Part shown: in pieces, positions 1 through 14,921 of the stretch | Position numbering within the stretch: position 1 is the first letter of the stretch | Layout: each line of letters starts with the position of its first letter | DNA from: Schistosoma haematobium | Lineage: Eukaryota > Platyhelminthes > Trematoda > Strigeidida > Schistosomatidae | DNA: 64,000 bases | NCBI RefSeq assembly: GCF_000699445.3 | Contig: NC_067202.1 | Location: 13,421,924 to 13,485,923, forward strand | Reading direction: 5' to 3' | Notes under the pieces: model-generated | Database searches by the model: none | What the model was told of the DNA's origin: nothing | What the model saw: only the letters and a program-made list of their open reading frames with translations | Position numbers and translations under genes: made by a program

Positions 1-938
1 CTTGAAGTGACTAATGTTATCCATATGAGAATGATGCATTCCTCTGGTTTCCAGCATTAAACACTGGTCAAGTAATTGCAAATACTCCACCACTGTGGGT
101 GGATGGATGGATGGATGGATGAATACATAAGTGCCTATGTGCATGTGTATATTGAATCAATGTGAGATTCGGGAAGGAAGAGCTGTAGTGGACTGCTGAT
201 GCAACTGAAGTAAGTGAAGTGGCTTTCTCATTGCCAGTTACAGTTCGTCAACTCAGTGTTCACGTTCATGCATCAAGTGATTTGGTAAATAAGAATGACT
301 GACATGACAGAATTATAATTTGTAGCAATATAATTGGTGGATGAAATACGCAACCACACTCTGTAACTCGAAATGGTCGTGCATGAATGACGGTGTGACG
401 ATACGACTGACAGACACAAGTGTTTTATTCGTGGCGAGTCATGGAACAATGTCTGAGTACGGAAGATGCACTCCTTCACCATCAAGTGTACACATCAATG
501 AAACAACCTCAACCAACCATACATTATCCAGTTGCACTTGCAAACAACGCAGTATTCGAAAGTCAGTCAGATGAACGATTTGAAAATGCAAAAGGCAGTG
601 ACACTGTGATCTGACTGCAGTGATGTCGATGTCAATGTTTCAAGAGAACACTGAATGAATGTTGGTGAAATGTGAATGGAGTTGTGTCAGTGAAATATCT
701 GTGTGATTGATTGATTGATTTATTGATTGATTGCTTGATTGACTGATTGATGTTGGCAATGAAGTTGTTCTATGAAAATAGATGAGTTCGTTGTACTGAA
801 AGTGTTTACGTAGTTTGAGGTAGGTTTCACTTGCCATTCTGGTTTCATGGGAATGAGCTTGAACATGGAGGCATGTCACAACGGATCAACATCTTTATCA
901 TTTGTGAAATTCATCGTGTTTCCGTAATCAATACTCAC

Positions 939-3900
939 CTGAATCGACTGCGATTTGCTCAGAAGTGTGAGACGGTATTTCCGATGCTGTATAACAGAAA
1001 TAAATTGAAGAAGATGTGGTGAGGAAGGAGGTGAGTAAATGCCGTGAATATGCTAGTTTTGTGAATGAGTTGATTCGTTCACTCATCATGTGTACAAAAT
1101 TAGTATTGAGGTTAGTTAGTTGAAGTCAGTGCAACATAGTGAATCAGTTGGAAATTGCACGTCACTCCTAACGAATGACCATTACTAAGAGGTATGGAGG
1201 ACACGAGTCTCCGAGTGTTTTGACCATGTTCAGTGTAGCGATAATCGTGTGAAGCGGTTTCCGGTTGATGTTGTTGTTGTTTATGATGATATTGTTGTTG
1301 TTGTTGTTGTTGTTGAATCAGTGATATTTCCAGTATTGTCTGTCATCTGACGACACTGGCATGATATTGGTTTTCGCCAAACGGGCTTTTCACCTTGAAG
1401 TGACTAATGTTATCCATATGAGAATGATGCATTCCTCTGGTTTCCAGCATTAAACACTGGTCAAGTAATTGTAAATACTCCACCACTGTGGGTGGATGGA
1501 TGGATGGATGGATGAATACATAAGTGCCTATGTGCATGTGTATATTGAATCAATGTGAGATTCGGGAAGGAAGAGCTGTAGTGGACTGCTGATGCAACTG
1601 AAGTAAGTGAAGTGGCTTTCTCATTGCCAGTTACAGTTCGTCAACTCAGTGTTCACGTTCATGCATCAAGTGATTTGGTAAATAAGAATGACTGACATGA
1701 CAGAATTATAATTTGTAGCAATATAATTGGTGGATGAAATACGCAACCACACTCTGTAACTCGAAATGGTCGTGCATGAATGACGGTGTGACGATACGAC
1801 TGACAGACACAAGTGTTTTATTCGTGGCGAGTCATGGAACAATGTCTGAGGACGGGAGATGCACTCCTTCACCATCAAGTGTACACATCAATGAAACAAC
1901 CTCAACCAACCATACATTATCCAGTTGCACTTGCAAACAACGCAGTATTCGAAAATCAGTCAGATGAACGATTTGAAAATGCAAAAGACAGTGACACTGT
2001 GATCTGACTGCAGTGATGTCGATGTCAATGTTTCAAGAGAACACTGAATGAATGTTGGTGAAATGTGAATGGAGTTGTGTCAGTGAAATATCTGTGTGAT
2101 TGATTGATTGATTTATTGATTGATTGCTTGATTGACTGATTGATGTTGGCAATGAAGTTGTTCTATGAAAATAGATGAGTTCGTTGTACTGAAAGTGTTT
2201 ACGTAGTTTGAGGTAGGTTTCACTTGCCATTCTGGTTTCATGGGAATGAGCTTGAACATGGAGGCATGTCACAACGGATCAACATCTTTATCATTTGTGA
2301 AATTCATCGTGTTTCCGTAATCAATACTCACCTGAATCGACTGCGATTTGCTCAGAAGTGTGAGACGGTATTTCCGATGCTGTATAACAGAAATAAATTG
2401 AAGAAGATGTGGTGAGGAAGGAGGTGAGTAAATGCCGTGAATATGCTAGTTTTGTGAATGAGTTGATTCGTTCACTCATCATGTGTACAAAATTAGTATT
2501 GAGGTTAGTTAGTTGAAGTCAGTGCAACATAGTGAATCAGTTGGAAATTGCACGTCACTCCTAACGAATGACCATTACTAAGAGGTATGGAGGACACGAG
2601 TCTCCGAGTGTTTTGACCATGTTCAGTGTAGCGATAATCGTGTGAAGCGGTTTCCGGTTGATGTTGTTGTTGTTTATGATGATATTGTTGTTGTTGTTGT
2701 TGTTGTTGAATCAGTGATATTTCCAGTATTGTCTGTCATCTGACGACACTGGCATGATATTGGTTTTCGCCAAACGGGCTTTTCACCTTGAAGTGACTAA
2801 TGTTATCCATATGAGAATGATGCATTCCTCTGGTTTCCAGCATTAAACACTGGTCAAGTAATTGCAAATACTCCACCACTGTGGGTGGATGGATGGATGG
2901 ATGGATGAATACATAAGTGCCTATGTGCATGTGTATATTGAATCAATGTGAGATTCGGGAAGGAAGAGCTGTAGTGGACTGCTGATGCAACTGAAGTAAG
3001 TGAAGTGGCTTTCTCATTGCCAGTTACAGTTCGTCAACTCAGTGTTCACGTTCATGCATCAAGTGATTTGGTAAATAAGAATGACTGACATGACAGAATT
3101 ATAATTTGTAGCAATATAATTGGTGGATGAAATACGCAACCACACTCTGTAACTCGAAATGGTCGTGCATGAATGACGGTGTGACGATACGACTGACAGA
3201 CACAAGTGTTTTATTCGTGGCGAGTCATGGAACAATGTCTGAGGACGGGAGATGCACTCCTTCACCATCAAGTGTACACATCAATGAAACAACCTCAACC
3301 AACCATACATTATCCAGTTGCACTTGCAAACAACGCAGTATTCGAAAATCAGTCAGATGAACGATTTGAAAATGCAAAAGACAGTGACACTGTGATCTGA
3401 CTGCAGTGATGTCGATGTCAATGTTTCAAGAGAACACTGAATGAATGTTGGTGAAATGTGAATGGAGTTGTGTCAGTGAAATATCTGTGTGATTGATTGA
3501 TTGATTGATAGATTGCTTGATTGACTGATTGATGTTGGCAATGAAGTTGTTCTATGAAAATAGATGAGTTCGTTGTACTGAAAGTGTTTACGCAGTTTGA
3601 GGTAGGTTTCACTTGCCATTCTGGTTTCATGGGAATGAGCTTGAACATGGAGGCATGTCACAACGGATCAACATCTTTATCATTTGTGAAATTCATCGTG
3701 TTTCCGTAATCAATACTCACCTGAATCGACTGCGATTTGCTCAGAAGTGTGAGACGGTATTTCCGATGCTGTATAACAGAAATAAATTGAAGAAGATGTG
3801 GTGAGGAAGGAGGTGAGTAAATGCCGTGAATATGCTAGTTTTGTGAATGAGTTGATTCGTTCACTCATCATGTGTACAAAATTAGTATTGAGGTTAGTTA

Positions 3901-6839
3901 GTTGAAGTCAGTGCAACATAGTGAATCAGTTGGAAATTGCACGTCACTCCTAACGAATGACCATTACTAAGAGGTATGGAGGACACGAGTCTCCGAGTGT
4001 TTTGACCATGTTCAGTGTAGCGATAATCGTGTGAAGCGGTTTCCGGTTGTTGTTGATGATGATGTTGTTGTTTTTGTTGTTGTTGTTGTTGGATGCAGTG
4101 CTATTTCCAGTATTGTCTGTCATCTGACGACACTGGCATGATATTGGTTTTCGCCAAACGGGCTTTTCACCTTGAAGTGACTAATGTTATCCATATGAGA
4201 ATGATGCATTCCTCTGGTTTCCAGCATTAAACACTGGTCAAGTAATTGCAAATACTCCACCACTGTGGGTGGATGGATGGATGGATGGATGAATACATAA
4301 GTGCCTATGTGCATGTGTATATTGAATCAATGTGAGATTCGGGAAGGAAGAGCTGTAGTGGACTGCTGATGCAACTGAAGTAAGTGAAGTGGCTTTCTCA
4401 TTGCCAGTTACAGTTCGTCAACTCAGTGTTCACGTTCATGCATCAAGTGATTTGGTAAATAAGAATGACTGACATGACAGAATTATAATTTGTAGCAATA
4501 TAATTGGTGGATGAAATACGCAACCACACTCTGTAACTCGAAATGGTCGTGCATGAATGACGGTGTGACGATACGACTGACAGACACAAGTGTTTTATTC
4601 GTGGCGAGTCATGGAACAATGTCTGAGGACGGGAGATGCACTCCTTCACCATCAAGTGTACACATCAATGAAACAACCTCAACCAACCATACATTATCCA
4701 GTTGCACTTGCAAACAACGCAGTATTCGAAAGTCAGTCAGATGAACGATTTGAAAATGCAAAAGACAGTGACACTGTGATCTGACTGCAGTGATGTCGAT
4801 GTCAATGTTTCAAGAGAACACTGAATGAATGTTGGTGAAATGTGAATGGAGTTGTGTCAGTGAAATATCTGTGTGATTGATTGATTGATTTATTGATTGA
4901 TTGCTTGATTGACTGATTGATGTTGGCAATGAAGTTGTTCTATGAAAATAGATGAGTTCGTTGTACTGAAAGTGTTTACGTAGTTTGAGGTAGGTTTCAC
5001 TTGCCATTCTGGTTTCATGGGAATGAGCTTGAACATGGAGGCATGTCACAACGGATCAACATCTTTATCATTTGTGAAATTCATCGTGTTTCCGTAATCA
5101 ATACTCACCTGAATCGACTGCGATTTGCTCAGAAGTGTGAGACGGTATTTCCGATGCTGTATAACAGAAATAAATTGAAGAAGATGTGGTGAGGAAGGAG
5201 GTGAGTAAATGCCGTGAATATGCTAGTTTTGTGAATGAGTTGATTCGTTCACTCATCATGTGTACAAAATTAGTATTGAGGTTAGTTAGTTGAAGTCAGT
5301 GCAACATAGTGAATCAGTTGGAAATTGCACGTCACTCCTAACGAATGACCATTACTAAGAGGTATGGAGGACACGAGTCTCCGAGTGTTTTGACCATGTT
5401 CAGTGTAGCGATAATCGTGTGAAGCGGTTTCCGGTTGATGTTGTTGTTGTTTATGATGATATTGTTGTTGTTGTTGTTGTTGTTGAATCAGTGATATTTC
5501 CAGTATTGTCTGTCATCTGACGACACTGGCATGATATTGGTTTTCGCCAAACGGGCTTTTCACCTTGAAGTGACTAATGTTATCCATATGAGAATGATGC
5601 ATTCCTCTGGTTTCCAGCATTAAACACTGGTCAAGTAATTGCAAATACTCCACCACTGTGGGTGGATGGATGGATGGATGGATGAATACATAAGTGCCTA
5701 TGTGCATGTGTATATTGAATCAATGTGAGATTCGGGAAGGAAGAGCTGTAGTGGACTGCTGATGCAACTGAAGTAAGTGAAGTGGCTTTCTCATTGCCAG
5801 TTACAGTTCGTCAACTCAGTGTTCACGTTCATGCATCAAGTGATTTGGTAAATAAGAATGACTGACATGACAGAATTATAATTTGTAGCAATATAATTGG
5901 TGGATGAAATACGCAACCACACTCTGTAACTCGAAATGGTCGTGCATGAATGACGGTGTGACGATACGACTGACAGACACAAGTGTTTTATTCGTGGCGA
6001 GTCATGGAACAATGTCTGAGGACGGGAGATGCACTCCTTCACCATCAAGTGTACACATCAATGAAACAACCTCAACCAACCATACATTATCCAGTTGCAC
6101 TTGCAAACAACGCAGTATTCGAAAATCAGTCAGATGAACGATTTGAAAATGCAAAAGACAGTGACACTGTGATCTGACTGCAGTGATGTCGATGTCAATG
6201 TTTCAAGAGAACACTGAATGAATGTTGGTGAAATGTGAATGGAGTTGTGTCAGTGAAATATCTGTGTGATTGATTGATTGATTGATAGATTGCTTGATTG
6301 ACTGATTGATGTTGGCAATGAAGTTGTTCTATGAAAATAGATGAGTTCGTTGTACTGAAAGTGTTTACGCAGTTTGAGGTAGGTTTCACTTGCCATTCTG
6401 GTTTCATGGGAATGAGCTTGAACATGGAGGCATGTCACAACGGATCAACATCTTTATCATTTGTGAAATTCATCGTGTTTCCGTAATCAATACTCACCTG
6501 AATCGACTGCGATTTGCTCAGAAGTGTGAGACGGTATTTCCGATGCTGTATAACAGAAATAAATTGAAGAAGATGTGGTGAGGAAGGAGGTGAGTAAATG
6601 CCGTGAATATGCTAGTTTTGTGAATGAGTTGATTCGTTCACTCATCATGTGTACAAAATTAGTATTGAGGTTAGTTAGTTGAAGTCAGTGCAACATAGTG
6701 AATCAGTTGGAAATTGCACGTCACTCCTAACGAATGACCATTACTAAGAGGTATGGAGGACACGAGTCTCCGAGTGTTTTGACCATGTTCAGTGTAGCGA
6801 TAATCGTGTGAAGCGGGTTTCGGTTGTTGTTGTTGATGA

Positions 6840-6870
<31 letters not shown>

Positions 6871-9800
6871 GAATCAGTGCTATTTCCAGTATTGTCTGTC
6901 ATCTGACGACACTGGCATGATATTGGTTTTCGCCAAACAGGCTTTTCACCTTGAAGTGACTAATGTTATCCATATGAGAATGATGCATTCCTCTGGTTTC
7001 CAGCATTAAACACTGGTCGAGTAATTCCAACTACTCCACCACTGTCGGTGGATGGATGGATGGATTGATGAATGGGTGGATGGATGGATGGATGGATGGA
7101 TGGATTGATGGATGGATGGATGGAAACATAAGTGCCTATGTGCATGTGTATATTGAATCAATGTGAGATTCGGGAAGGAAGAGCTGTAGTGGACTGCTGA
7201 TGCAACTGAAGTAAGTGAAGTGGCTTTCTCATTGCCAGTTACAGTTCGTCAACTCAGTGTTCACGTTCATGCATCAAGTGATTTGGTAAATAAGAATGAC
7301 TGACATGACAGAATTATAATTTGTAGCAATATAATTGGTGGATGAAATACGCAACCACACTCTGTAACTCGAAATGGTCGTGCATGAATGACGGTGTGAC
7401 GATACGACTGACAGACACAAGTGTTTTATTCGTGGCGAGTCATGGAACAATGTCTGAGGACGGGAGATGCACTCCTTCACCATCAAGTGTACACATCAAT
7501 GAAACAACCTCAACCAACCATACATTATCCAGTTGCACTTGCAAACAACGCAGTATTCGAAAATCAGTCAGATGAACGATTTGAAAATGCAAAAGACAGT
7601 GACACTGTGATCTGACTGCAGTGATGTCGATGTCAATGTTTCAAGAGAACACTGAATGAATGTTGGTGAAATATGAATGGAGTTGTGTCAGTGAAATATC
7701 TGTGTGATTGATTGATTGATTTATTGATTGATTGCTTGATTGACTGATTGATGTTGGCAATGAAGTTGTTCTATGAAAATAGATGAGTTCGTTGTACTGA
7801 AAGTGTTTACGTAGTTTGAGGTAGGTTTCACTTGCCATTCTGGTTTCATGGGAATGAGCTTGAACATGGAGGCATGTCACAACGGATCAACATCTTTATC
7901 ATTTGTGAAATTCATCGTGTTTCCGTAATCAATACTCACCTGAATCGACTGCGATTTGCTCAGAAGTGTGAGACGGTATTTCCGATGCTGTATAACAGAA
8001 ATAAATTGAAGAAGATGTGGTGAGGAAGGAGGTGAGTAAATGCCGTGAATATGCTAGTTTTGTGAATGAGTTGATTCGTTCACTCATCATGTGTACAAAA
8101 TTAGTATTGAGGTTAGTTAGTTGAAGTCAGTGCAACATAGTGAATCAGTTGGAAATTGCACGTCACTCCTAACGAATGACCATTACTAAGAGGTATGGAG
8201 GACACGAGTCTCCGAGTGTTTTGACCATGTTCAGTGTAGCGATAATCGTGTGAAGCGGTTTCCGGTTGATGTTGTTGTTGTTTATGATGATATTGTTGTT
8301 GTTGTTGTTGTTGTTGAATCAGTGATATTTCCAGTATTGTCTGTCATCTGACGACACTGGCATGATATTGGTTTTCGCCAAACGGGCTTTTCACCTTGAA
8401 GTGACTAATGTTATCCATATAAGAATGATGCATTCCTCTGGTTTCCAGCATTAAACACTGGTCAAGTAATTGCAAATACTCCACCACTGTGGGTGGATGG
8501 ATGGATGGATGGATGAATACATAAGTGCCTATGTGCATGTGTATATTGAATCAATGTGAGATTCGGGAAGGAAGAGCTGTAGTGGACTGCTGATGCAACT
8601 GAAGTAAGTGAAGTGGCTTTCTCATTGCCAGTTACAGTTCGTCAACTCAGTGTTCACGTTCATGCATCAAGTGATTTGGTAAATAAGAATGACTGACATG
8701 ACAGAATTATAATTTGTAGCAATATAATTGGTGGATGAAATACGCAACCACACTCTGTAACTCGAAATGGTCGTGCATGAATGACGGTGTGACGATACGA
8801 CTGACAGACACAAGTGTTTTATTCGTGGCGAGTCATGGAACAATGTCTGAGGACGGGAGATGCACTCCTTCACCATCAAGTGTACACATCAATGAAACAA
8901 CCTCAACCAACCATACATTATCCAGTTGCACTTGCAAACAACGCAGTATTCGAAAATCAGTCAGATGAACGATTTGAAAATGCAAAAGACAGTGACACTG
9001 TGATCTGACTGCAGTGATGTCGATGTCAATGTTTCAAGAGAACACTGAATGAATGTTGGTGAAATGTGAATGGAGTTGTGTCAGTGAAATATCTGTGTGA
9101 TTGATTGATTGATTGATAGATTGCTTGATTGACTGATTGATGTTGGCAATGAAGTTGTTCTATGAAAATAGATGAGTTCGTTGTACTGAAAGTGTTTACG
9201 TAGTTTGAGGTAGGTTTCACTTGCCATTCTGGTTTCATGGGAATGAGCTTGAACATGGAGGCATGTCACAACGGATCAACATCTTTATCATTTGTGAAAT
9301 TCATCGTGTTTCCGTAATCAATACTCACCTGAATCGACTGCGATTTGCTCAGAAGTGTGAGACGGTATTTCCGATGCTGTATAACAGAAATAAATTGAAG
9401 AAGATGTGGTGAGGAAGGAGGTGAGTAAATGCCGTGAATATGCTAGTTTTGTGAATGAGTTGATTCGTTCACTCATCATGTGTACAAAATTAGTATTGAG
9501 GTTAGTTAGTTGAAGTCAGTGCAACATAGTGAATCAGTTGGAAATTGCACGTCACTCCTAACGAATGACCATTACTAAGAGGTATGGAGGACACGAGTCT
9601 CCGAGTGTTTTGACCATGTTCAGTGTAGCGATAATCGTGTGAAGCGGTTTCCGGTTGATGTTGTTGTTGTTTATGATGATATTGTTGTTGTTGTTGTTGT
9701 TGTTGAATCAGTGATATTTCCAGTATTGTCTGTCATCTGACGACACTGGCATGATATTGGTTTTCGCCAAACGGGCTTTTCACCTTGAAGTGACTAATGT

Positions 9801-12800
9801 TATCCATATAAGAATGATGCATTCCTCTGGTTTCCAGCATTAAACACTGGTCAAGTAATTGCAAATACTCCACCACTGTGGGTGGATGGATGGATGGATG
9901 GATGAATACATAAGTGCCTATGTGCATGTGTATATTGAATCAATGTGAGATTCGGGAAGGAAGAGCTGTAGTGGACTGCTGATGCAACTGAAGTAAGTGA
10001 AGTGGCTTTCTCATTGCCAGTTACAGTTCGTCAACTCAGTGTTCACGTTCATGCATCAAGTGATTTGGTAAATAAGAATGACTGACATGACAGAATTATA
10101 ATTTGTAGCAATATAATTGGTGGATGAAATACGCAACCACACTCTGTAACTCGAAATGGTCGTGCATGAATGACGGTGTGACGATACGACTGACAGACAC
10201 AAGTGTTTTATTCGTGGCGAGTCATGGAACAATGTCTGAGGACGGGAGATGCACTCCTTCACCATCAAGTGTACACATCAATGAAACAACCTCAACCAAC
10301 CATACATTATCCAGTTGCACTTGCAAACAACGCAGTATTCGAAAATCAGTCAGATGAACGATTTGAAAATGCAAAAGACAGTGACACTGTGATCTGACTG
10401 CAGTGATGTCGATGTCAATGTTTCAAGAGAACACTGAATGAATGTTGGTGAAATGTGAATGGAGTTGTGTCAGTGAAATATCTGTGTGATTGATTGATTG
10501 ATAGATTGCTTGATTGACTGATTGATGTTGGCAATGAAGTTGTTCTATGAAAATAGATGAGTTCGTTGTACTGAAAGTGTTTACGTAGTTTGAGGTAGGT
10601 TTCACTTGCCATTCTGGTTTCATGGGAATGAGCTTGAACATGGAGGCATGTCACAACGGATCAACATCTTTATCATTTGTGAAATTCATCGTGTTTCCGT
10701 AATCAATACTCACCTGAATCGACTGCGATTTGCTCAGAAGTGTGAGACGGTATTTCCGATGCTGTATAACAGAAATAAATTGAAGAAGATGTGGTGAGGA
10801 AGGAGGTGAGTAAATGCCGTGAATATGCTAGTTTTGTGAATGAGTTGATTCGTTCACTCATCATGTGTACAAAATTAGTATTGAGGTTAGTTAGTTGAAG
10901 TCAGTGCAACATAGTGAATCAGTTGGAAATTGCACGTCACTCCTAACGAATGACCATTACTAAGAGGTATGGAGGACACGAGTCTCCGAGTGTTTTGACC
11001 ATGTTCAGTGTAGCGATAATCGTGTGAAGCGGTTTCCGGTTGATGTTGTTGTTGTTTATGATGATATTGTTGTTGTTGTTGTTGTTGAATCAGTGCTATT
11101 TCCAGTATTGTCTGTCATCTGACGACACTGGCATGATATTGGTTTTCGCCAAACGGGCTTTTCACCTTGAAGTGACTAATGTTATCCATATGAGAATGAT
11201 GCATTCCTCTGGTTTCCAGCATTAAACACTGGTCAAGTAATTGCAAATACTCCACCACTGTGGGTGGATGGATGGATGGATGGATGAATACATAAGTGCC
11301 TATGTGCATGTGTATATTGAATCAATGTGAGATTCGGGAAGGAAGAGCTGTAGTGGACTGCTGATCCAACTGAAGTAAGTGAAGTGGCTTTCTCATTGCC
11401 AGTTACAGTTCGTCAACTCAGTGTTCACGTTCATGCATCAAGTGATTTGGTAAATAAGAATGACTGACATGACAGAATTATAATTTGTAGCAATATAATT
11501 GGTGGATGAAATACGCAACCACACTCTGTAACTCGAAATGGTCGTGCATGAATGACGGTGTGACGATACGACTGACAGACACAAGTGTTTTATTCGTGGC
11601 GAGTCATGGAACAATGTCTGAGGACGGGAGATGCACTCCTTCACCATCAAGTGTACACATCAATGAAACAACCTCAACCAACCATACATTATCCAGTTGC
11701 ACTTGCAAACAACGCAGTATTCGAAAATCAGTCAGATGAACGATTTGAAAATGCAAAAGACAGTGACACTGTGATCTAACTGCAGTGATGTCGATGTCAA
11801 TGTTTCAAGAGAACACTGAATGAATGTTGGTGAAATGTGAATGGAGTTGTGTCAGTGAAATATCTGTGTGATTGATTGATTGATAGATTGCTTGATTGAC
11901 TGATTGATGTTGGCAATGAAGTTGTTCTATGAAAATAGATGAGTTCGTTGTACTGAAAGTGTTTACGTAGTTTGAGGTAGGTTTCACTTGCCATTCTGGT
12001 TTCATGGGAATGAGCTTGAACATGGAGGCATGTCACAACGGATCAACATCTTTATCATTTGTGAAATTCATCGTGTTTCCGTAATCAATACTCACCTGAA
12101 TCGACTGCGATTTGCTCAGAAGTGTGAGACGGTATTTCCGATGCTGTATAACAGAAATAAATTGAAGAAGATGTGGTGAGGAAGGAGGTGAGTAAATGCC
12201 GTGAATATGCTAGTTTTGTGAATGAGTTGATTCGTTCACTCATCATGTGTACAAAATTAGTATTGAGGTTAGTTAGTTGAAGTCAGTGCAACATAGTGAA
12301 TCAGTTGGAAATTGCACGTCACTCCTAACGAATGACCATTACTAAGAGGTATGGAGGACACGAGTCTCCGAGTGTTTTGACCATGTTCAGTGTAGCGATA
12401 ATCGTGTGAAGCGGTTTCCGGTTGATGTTGTTGTTGTTTATGATGATATTGTTGTTGTTGTTGTTGTTGTTGTTGAATCAGTGATATTTCCAGTATTGTC
12501 TGTCATCTGACGACACTGGCATGATATTGGTTTTCGCCAAACGGGCTTTTCACCTTGAAGTGACTAATGTTATCCATATGAGAATGATGCATTCCTCTGG
12601 TTTCCAGCATTAAACACTGGTCAAGTAATTGCAAATACTCCACCACTGTGGGTGGATGGATGGATGGATGAATGAATACATAAGTGCCTATGTGCATGTG
12701 TATATTGAATCAATGTGAGATTCGGGAAGGAAGAGCTGTAGTGGACTGCTGATGCAACTGAAGTAAGTGAAGTGGATTTCTCATTTTCAGTTACAGTTCG

Positions 12801-14921
12801 TCAACTCAGTGTTCACGTTCATGCATCAAGTGATTTGGTAAATAAGAATGACTGACATGACAGAATTATAATTTGTAGCAATATAATTGGTGGATGAAAT
12901 ACGCAACCACACTCTGTAACTCGAAATGGTCGTGCATGAATGACGGTGTGACGATACGACTGACAGACACAAGTGTTTTATTCGTGGCGAGTCATGGAAC
13001 AATGTCTGAGGACGGGAGATGCACTCCTTCACCATCAAGTGTACACATCAATGAAACAACCTCAACCAACCATACATTATCCAGTTGCACTTGCAAACAA
13101 CGCAGTTCTCGAAAATCAGTCAGATGAACGATTTGAAAATGCAAAAGACAGTGACACTGTGATCTGACTGCAGTGATGTCGATGTCAATGTTTCAAGAGA
13201 ACACTGAATGAATGTTGGTGAAATATGAATGGAGTTGTGTCAGTGAAATATCTGTGTGATTGATTGATTGATAGATTGCTTGATTGACTGATTGATGTTG
13301 GCAATGAAGTTGTTCTATGAAAATAGATGAGTTCGTTGTACTGAAAGTGTTTACGTAGTTTGAGGTAGGTTTCACTTGCCATTCTGGTTTCATGGGAATG
13401 AGCTTGAACATGGAGGCATGTCACAACGGATCAACATCTTTATCATTTGTGAAATTCATCGTGTTTCCGTAATCAATACTCACCTGAATCGACTGCGATT
13501 TGCTCAGAAGTGTGAGACGGTATTTCCGATGCTGTATAACAGAAATAAATTGAAGAAGATGTGGTGAGGAAGGAGGTGAGTAAATGCCGTGAATATGCTA
13601 GTTTTGTGAATGAGTTGATTCATTCACTCATCATGTGTACAAAATTAGTATTGAGGTTAGTTAGTTGAAGTCAGTGCAACATAGTGAATCAGTTGGAAAT
13701 TGCACGTCGCTCCTAACGAATGACCATTACTAAGAGGTATGGAGGACACGAGTCTCCAAGTGTTTTGACCATGTTCAGTGTAGCGATAATCGTGTGAAGC
13801 GGTTTCCGGTTGATGTTGTTGTTGTTTATGATGATATTGTTGTTGTTGTTGTTGTTGTTGGATGCAGTGCTATTTCCAGTATTGTCTGTCATCTGACGAC
13901 ACTGGCATGATATTGGTTTTCGCCAAACGGGCTTTTCACCTTGAAGTGACTAATGTTATCCATATGAGAATGATGCATTCCTCTGGTTTCCAGCATTAAA
14001 CACTGGTCAAGTAATTGCAAATACTCCACCACTGTGGGTGGATGGATGGATGGATGAATGAATACATAAGTACTTATGCGCATGTGTATATTGAATCAAT
14101 GTGAGATTCGGGAAGGAAGAGCTGTAGTGGACTGCTGATGCAACTGAAGTAAGTGAAGTGGATTTCTCATTTTCAGTTACAGTTCGTCAACTCAGTGTTC
14201 ACGTTCATGCATCAAGTGATTTGGTAAATAAGAATGACTGACATGACAGAATTATAATTTGTAGCAATATAATTGGTGGATGAAATACGCAACCACACTC
14301 TGTAACTCGAAATGGTCGTGCATGAATGACGGTGTGACGATACGACTGACAGACACAAGTGTTTTATTCGTGGCGAGTCATGGAACAATGTCTGAGGACG
14401 GGAGATGCACTCCTTCACCATCAAGTGTACACATCAATGAAACAACCTCAACCAACCATACATTATCCAGTTGCACTTGCAAACAACGCAGTATTCGAAA
14501 ATCAGTCAGATGAACGATTTGAAAATGCAAAAGACAGTGACACTGTGATCTGACTGCAGTGATGTCGATGTCAATGTTTCAAGAGAACACTGAATGAATG
14601 TTGGTGAAATGTGAATGGAGTTGTGTCAGTGAAATATCTGTGTGATTGATTGATTGATTGATAGATTGCTTGATTGACTGATTGATGTTGGCAATGAAGT
14701 TGTTCTATGAAAATAGATGAGTTCGTTGTACTGAAAGTGTTTACGCAGTTTGAGGTAGGTTTCACTTGCCATTCTGGTTTCATGGGAATGAGCTTGAACA
14801 TGGAGGCATGTCACAACGGATCAACATCTTTATCATTTGTGAAATTCATCGTGTTTCCGTAATCAATACTCACCTGAATCGACTGCGATTTGCTCAGAAG
14901 TGTGAGACGGTATTTCCGATG
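939..14921 (-). CDS. Tail of eleven identical 48 nt exons (E8), one per 1.39 kb monomer
   Basis: Exons at 14874-14921, 13484-13531, 12096-12143, 10714-10761, 9329-9376, 7940-7987, 6498-6545, 5109-5156, 3721-3768, 2332-2379 and 939-986. Each follows a long pyrimidine-rich acceptor ending TTCTGTTATACAG and ends TTCAG|GTGAGTATTG, a near-perfect donor. In phase 1 it reads [16 protein letters not shown] (the first Ala spans the junction), with no stop. Being 48 nt and phase 1-1, any number of copies can be joined in frame. The peptide is rich in Ser, Thr, Glu and Gln, so an extended, possibly O-glycosylated stalk or mucin-like repeat is plausible. The 192 bp around the exon give the same translation on the opposite strand in all 14 monomers. 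The array continues past the left edge, so the copy number is a minimum. Confidence 0.68.

Noticed and set aside
273..1537. Open frames of 63-79 codons on both strands that recur in every monomer
   Set aside because: They overlap each other on both strands, many open only with GTG/TTG, none has splice or start context, and two encode simple-sequence runs. Their conservation follows from array homogeneity; only the 48 nt exon has independent support.
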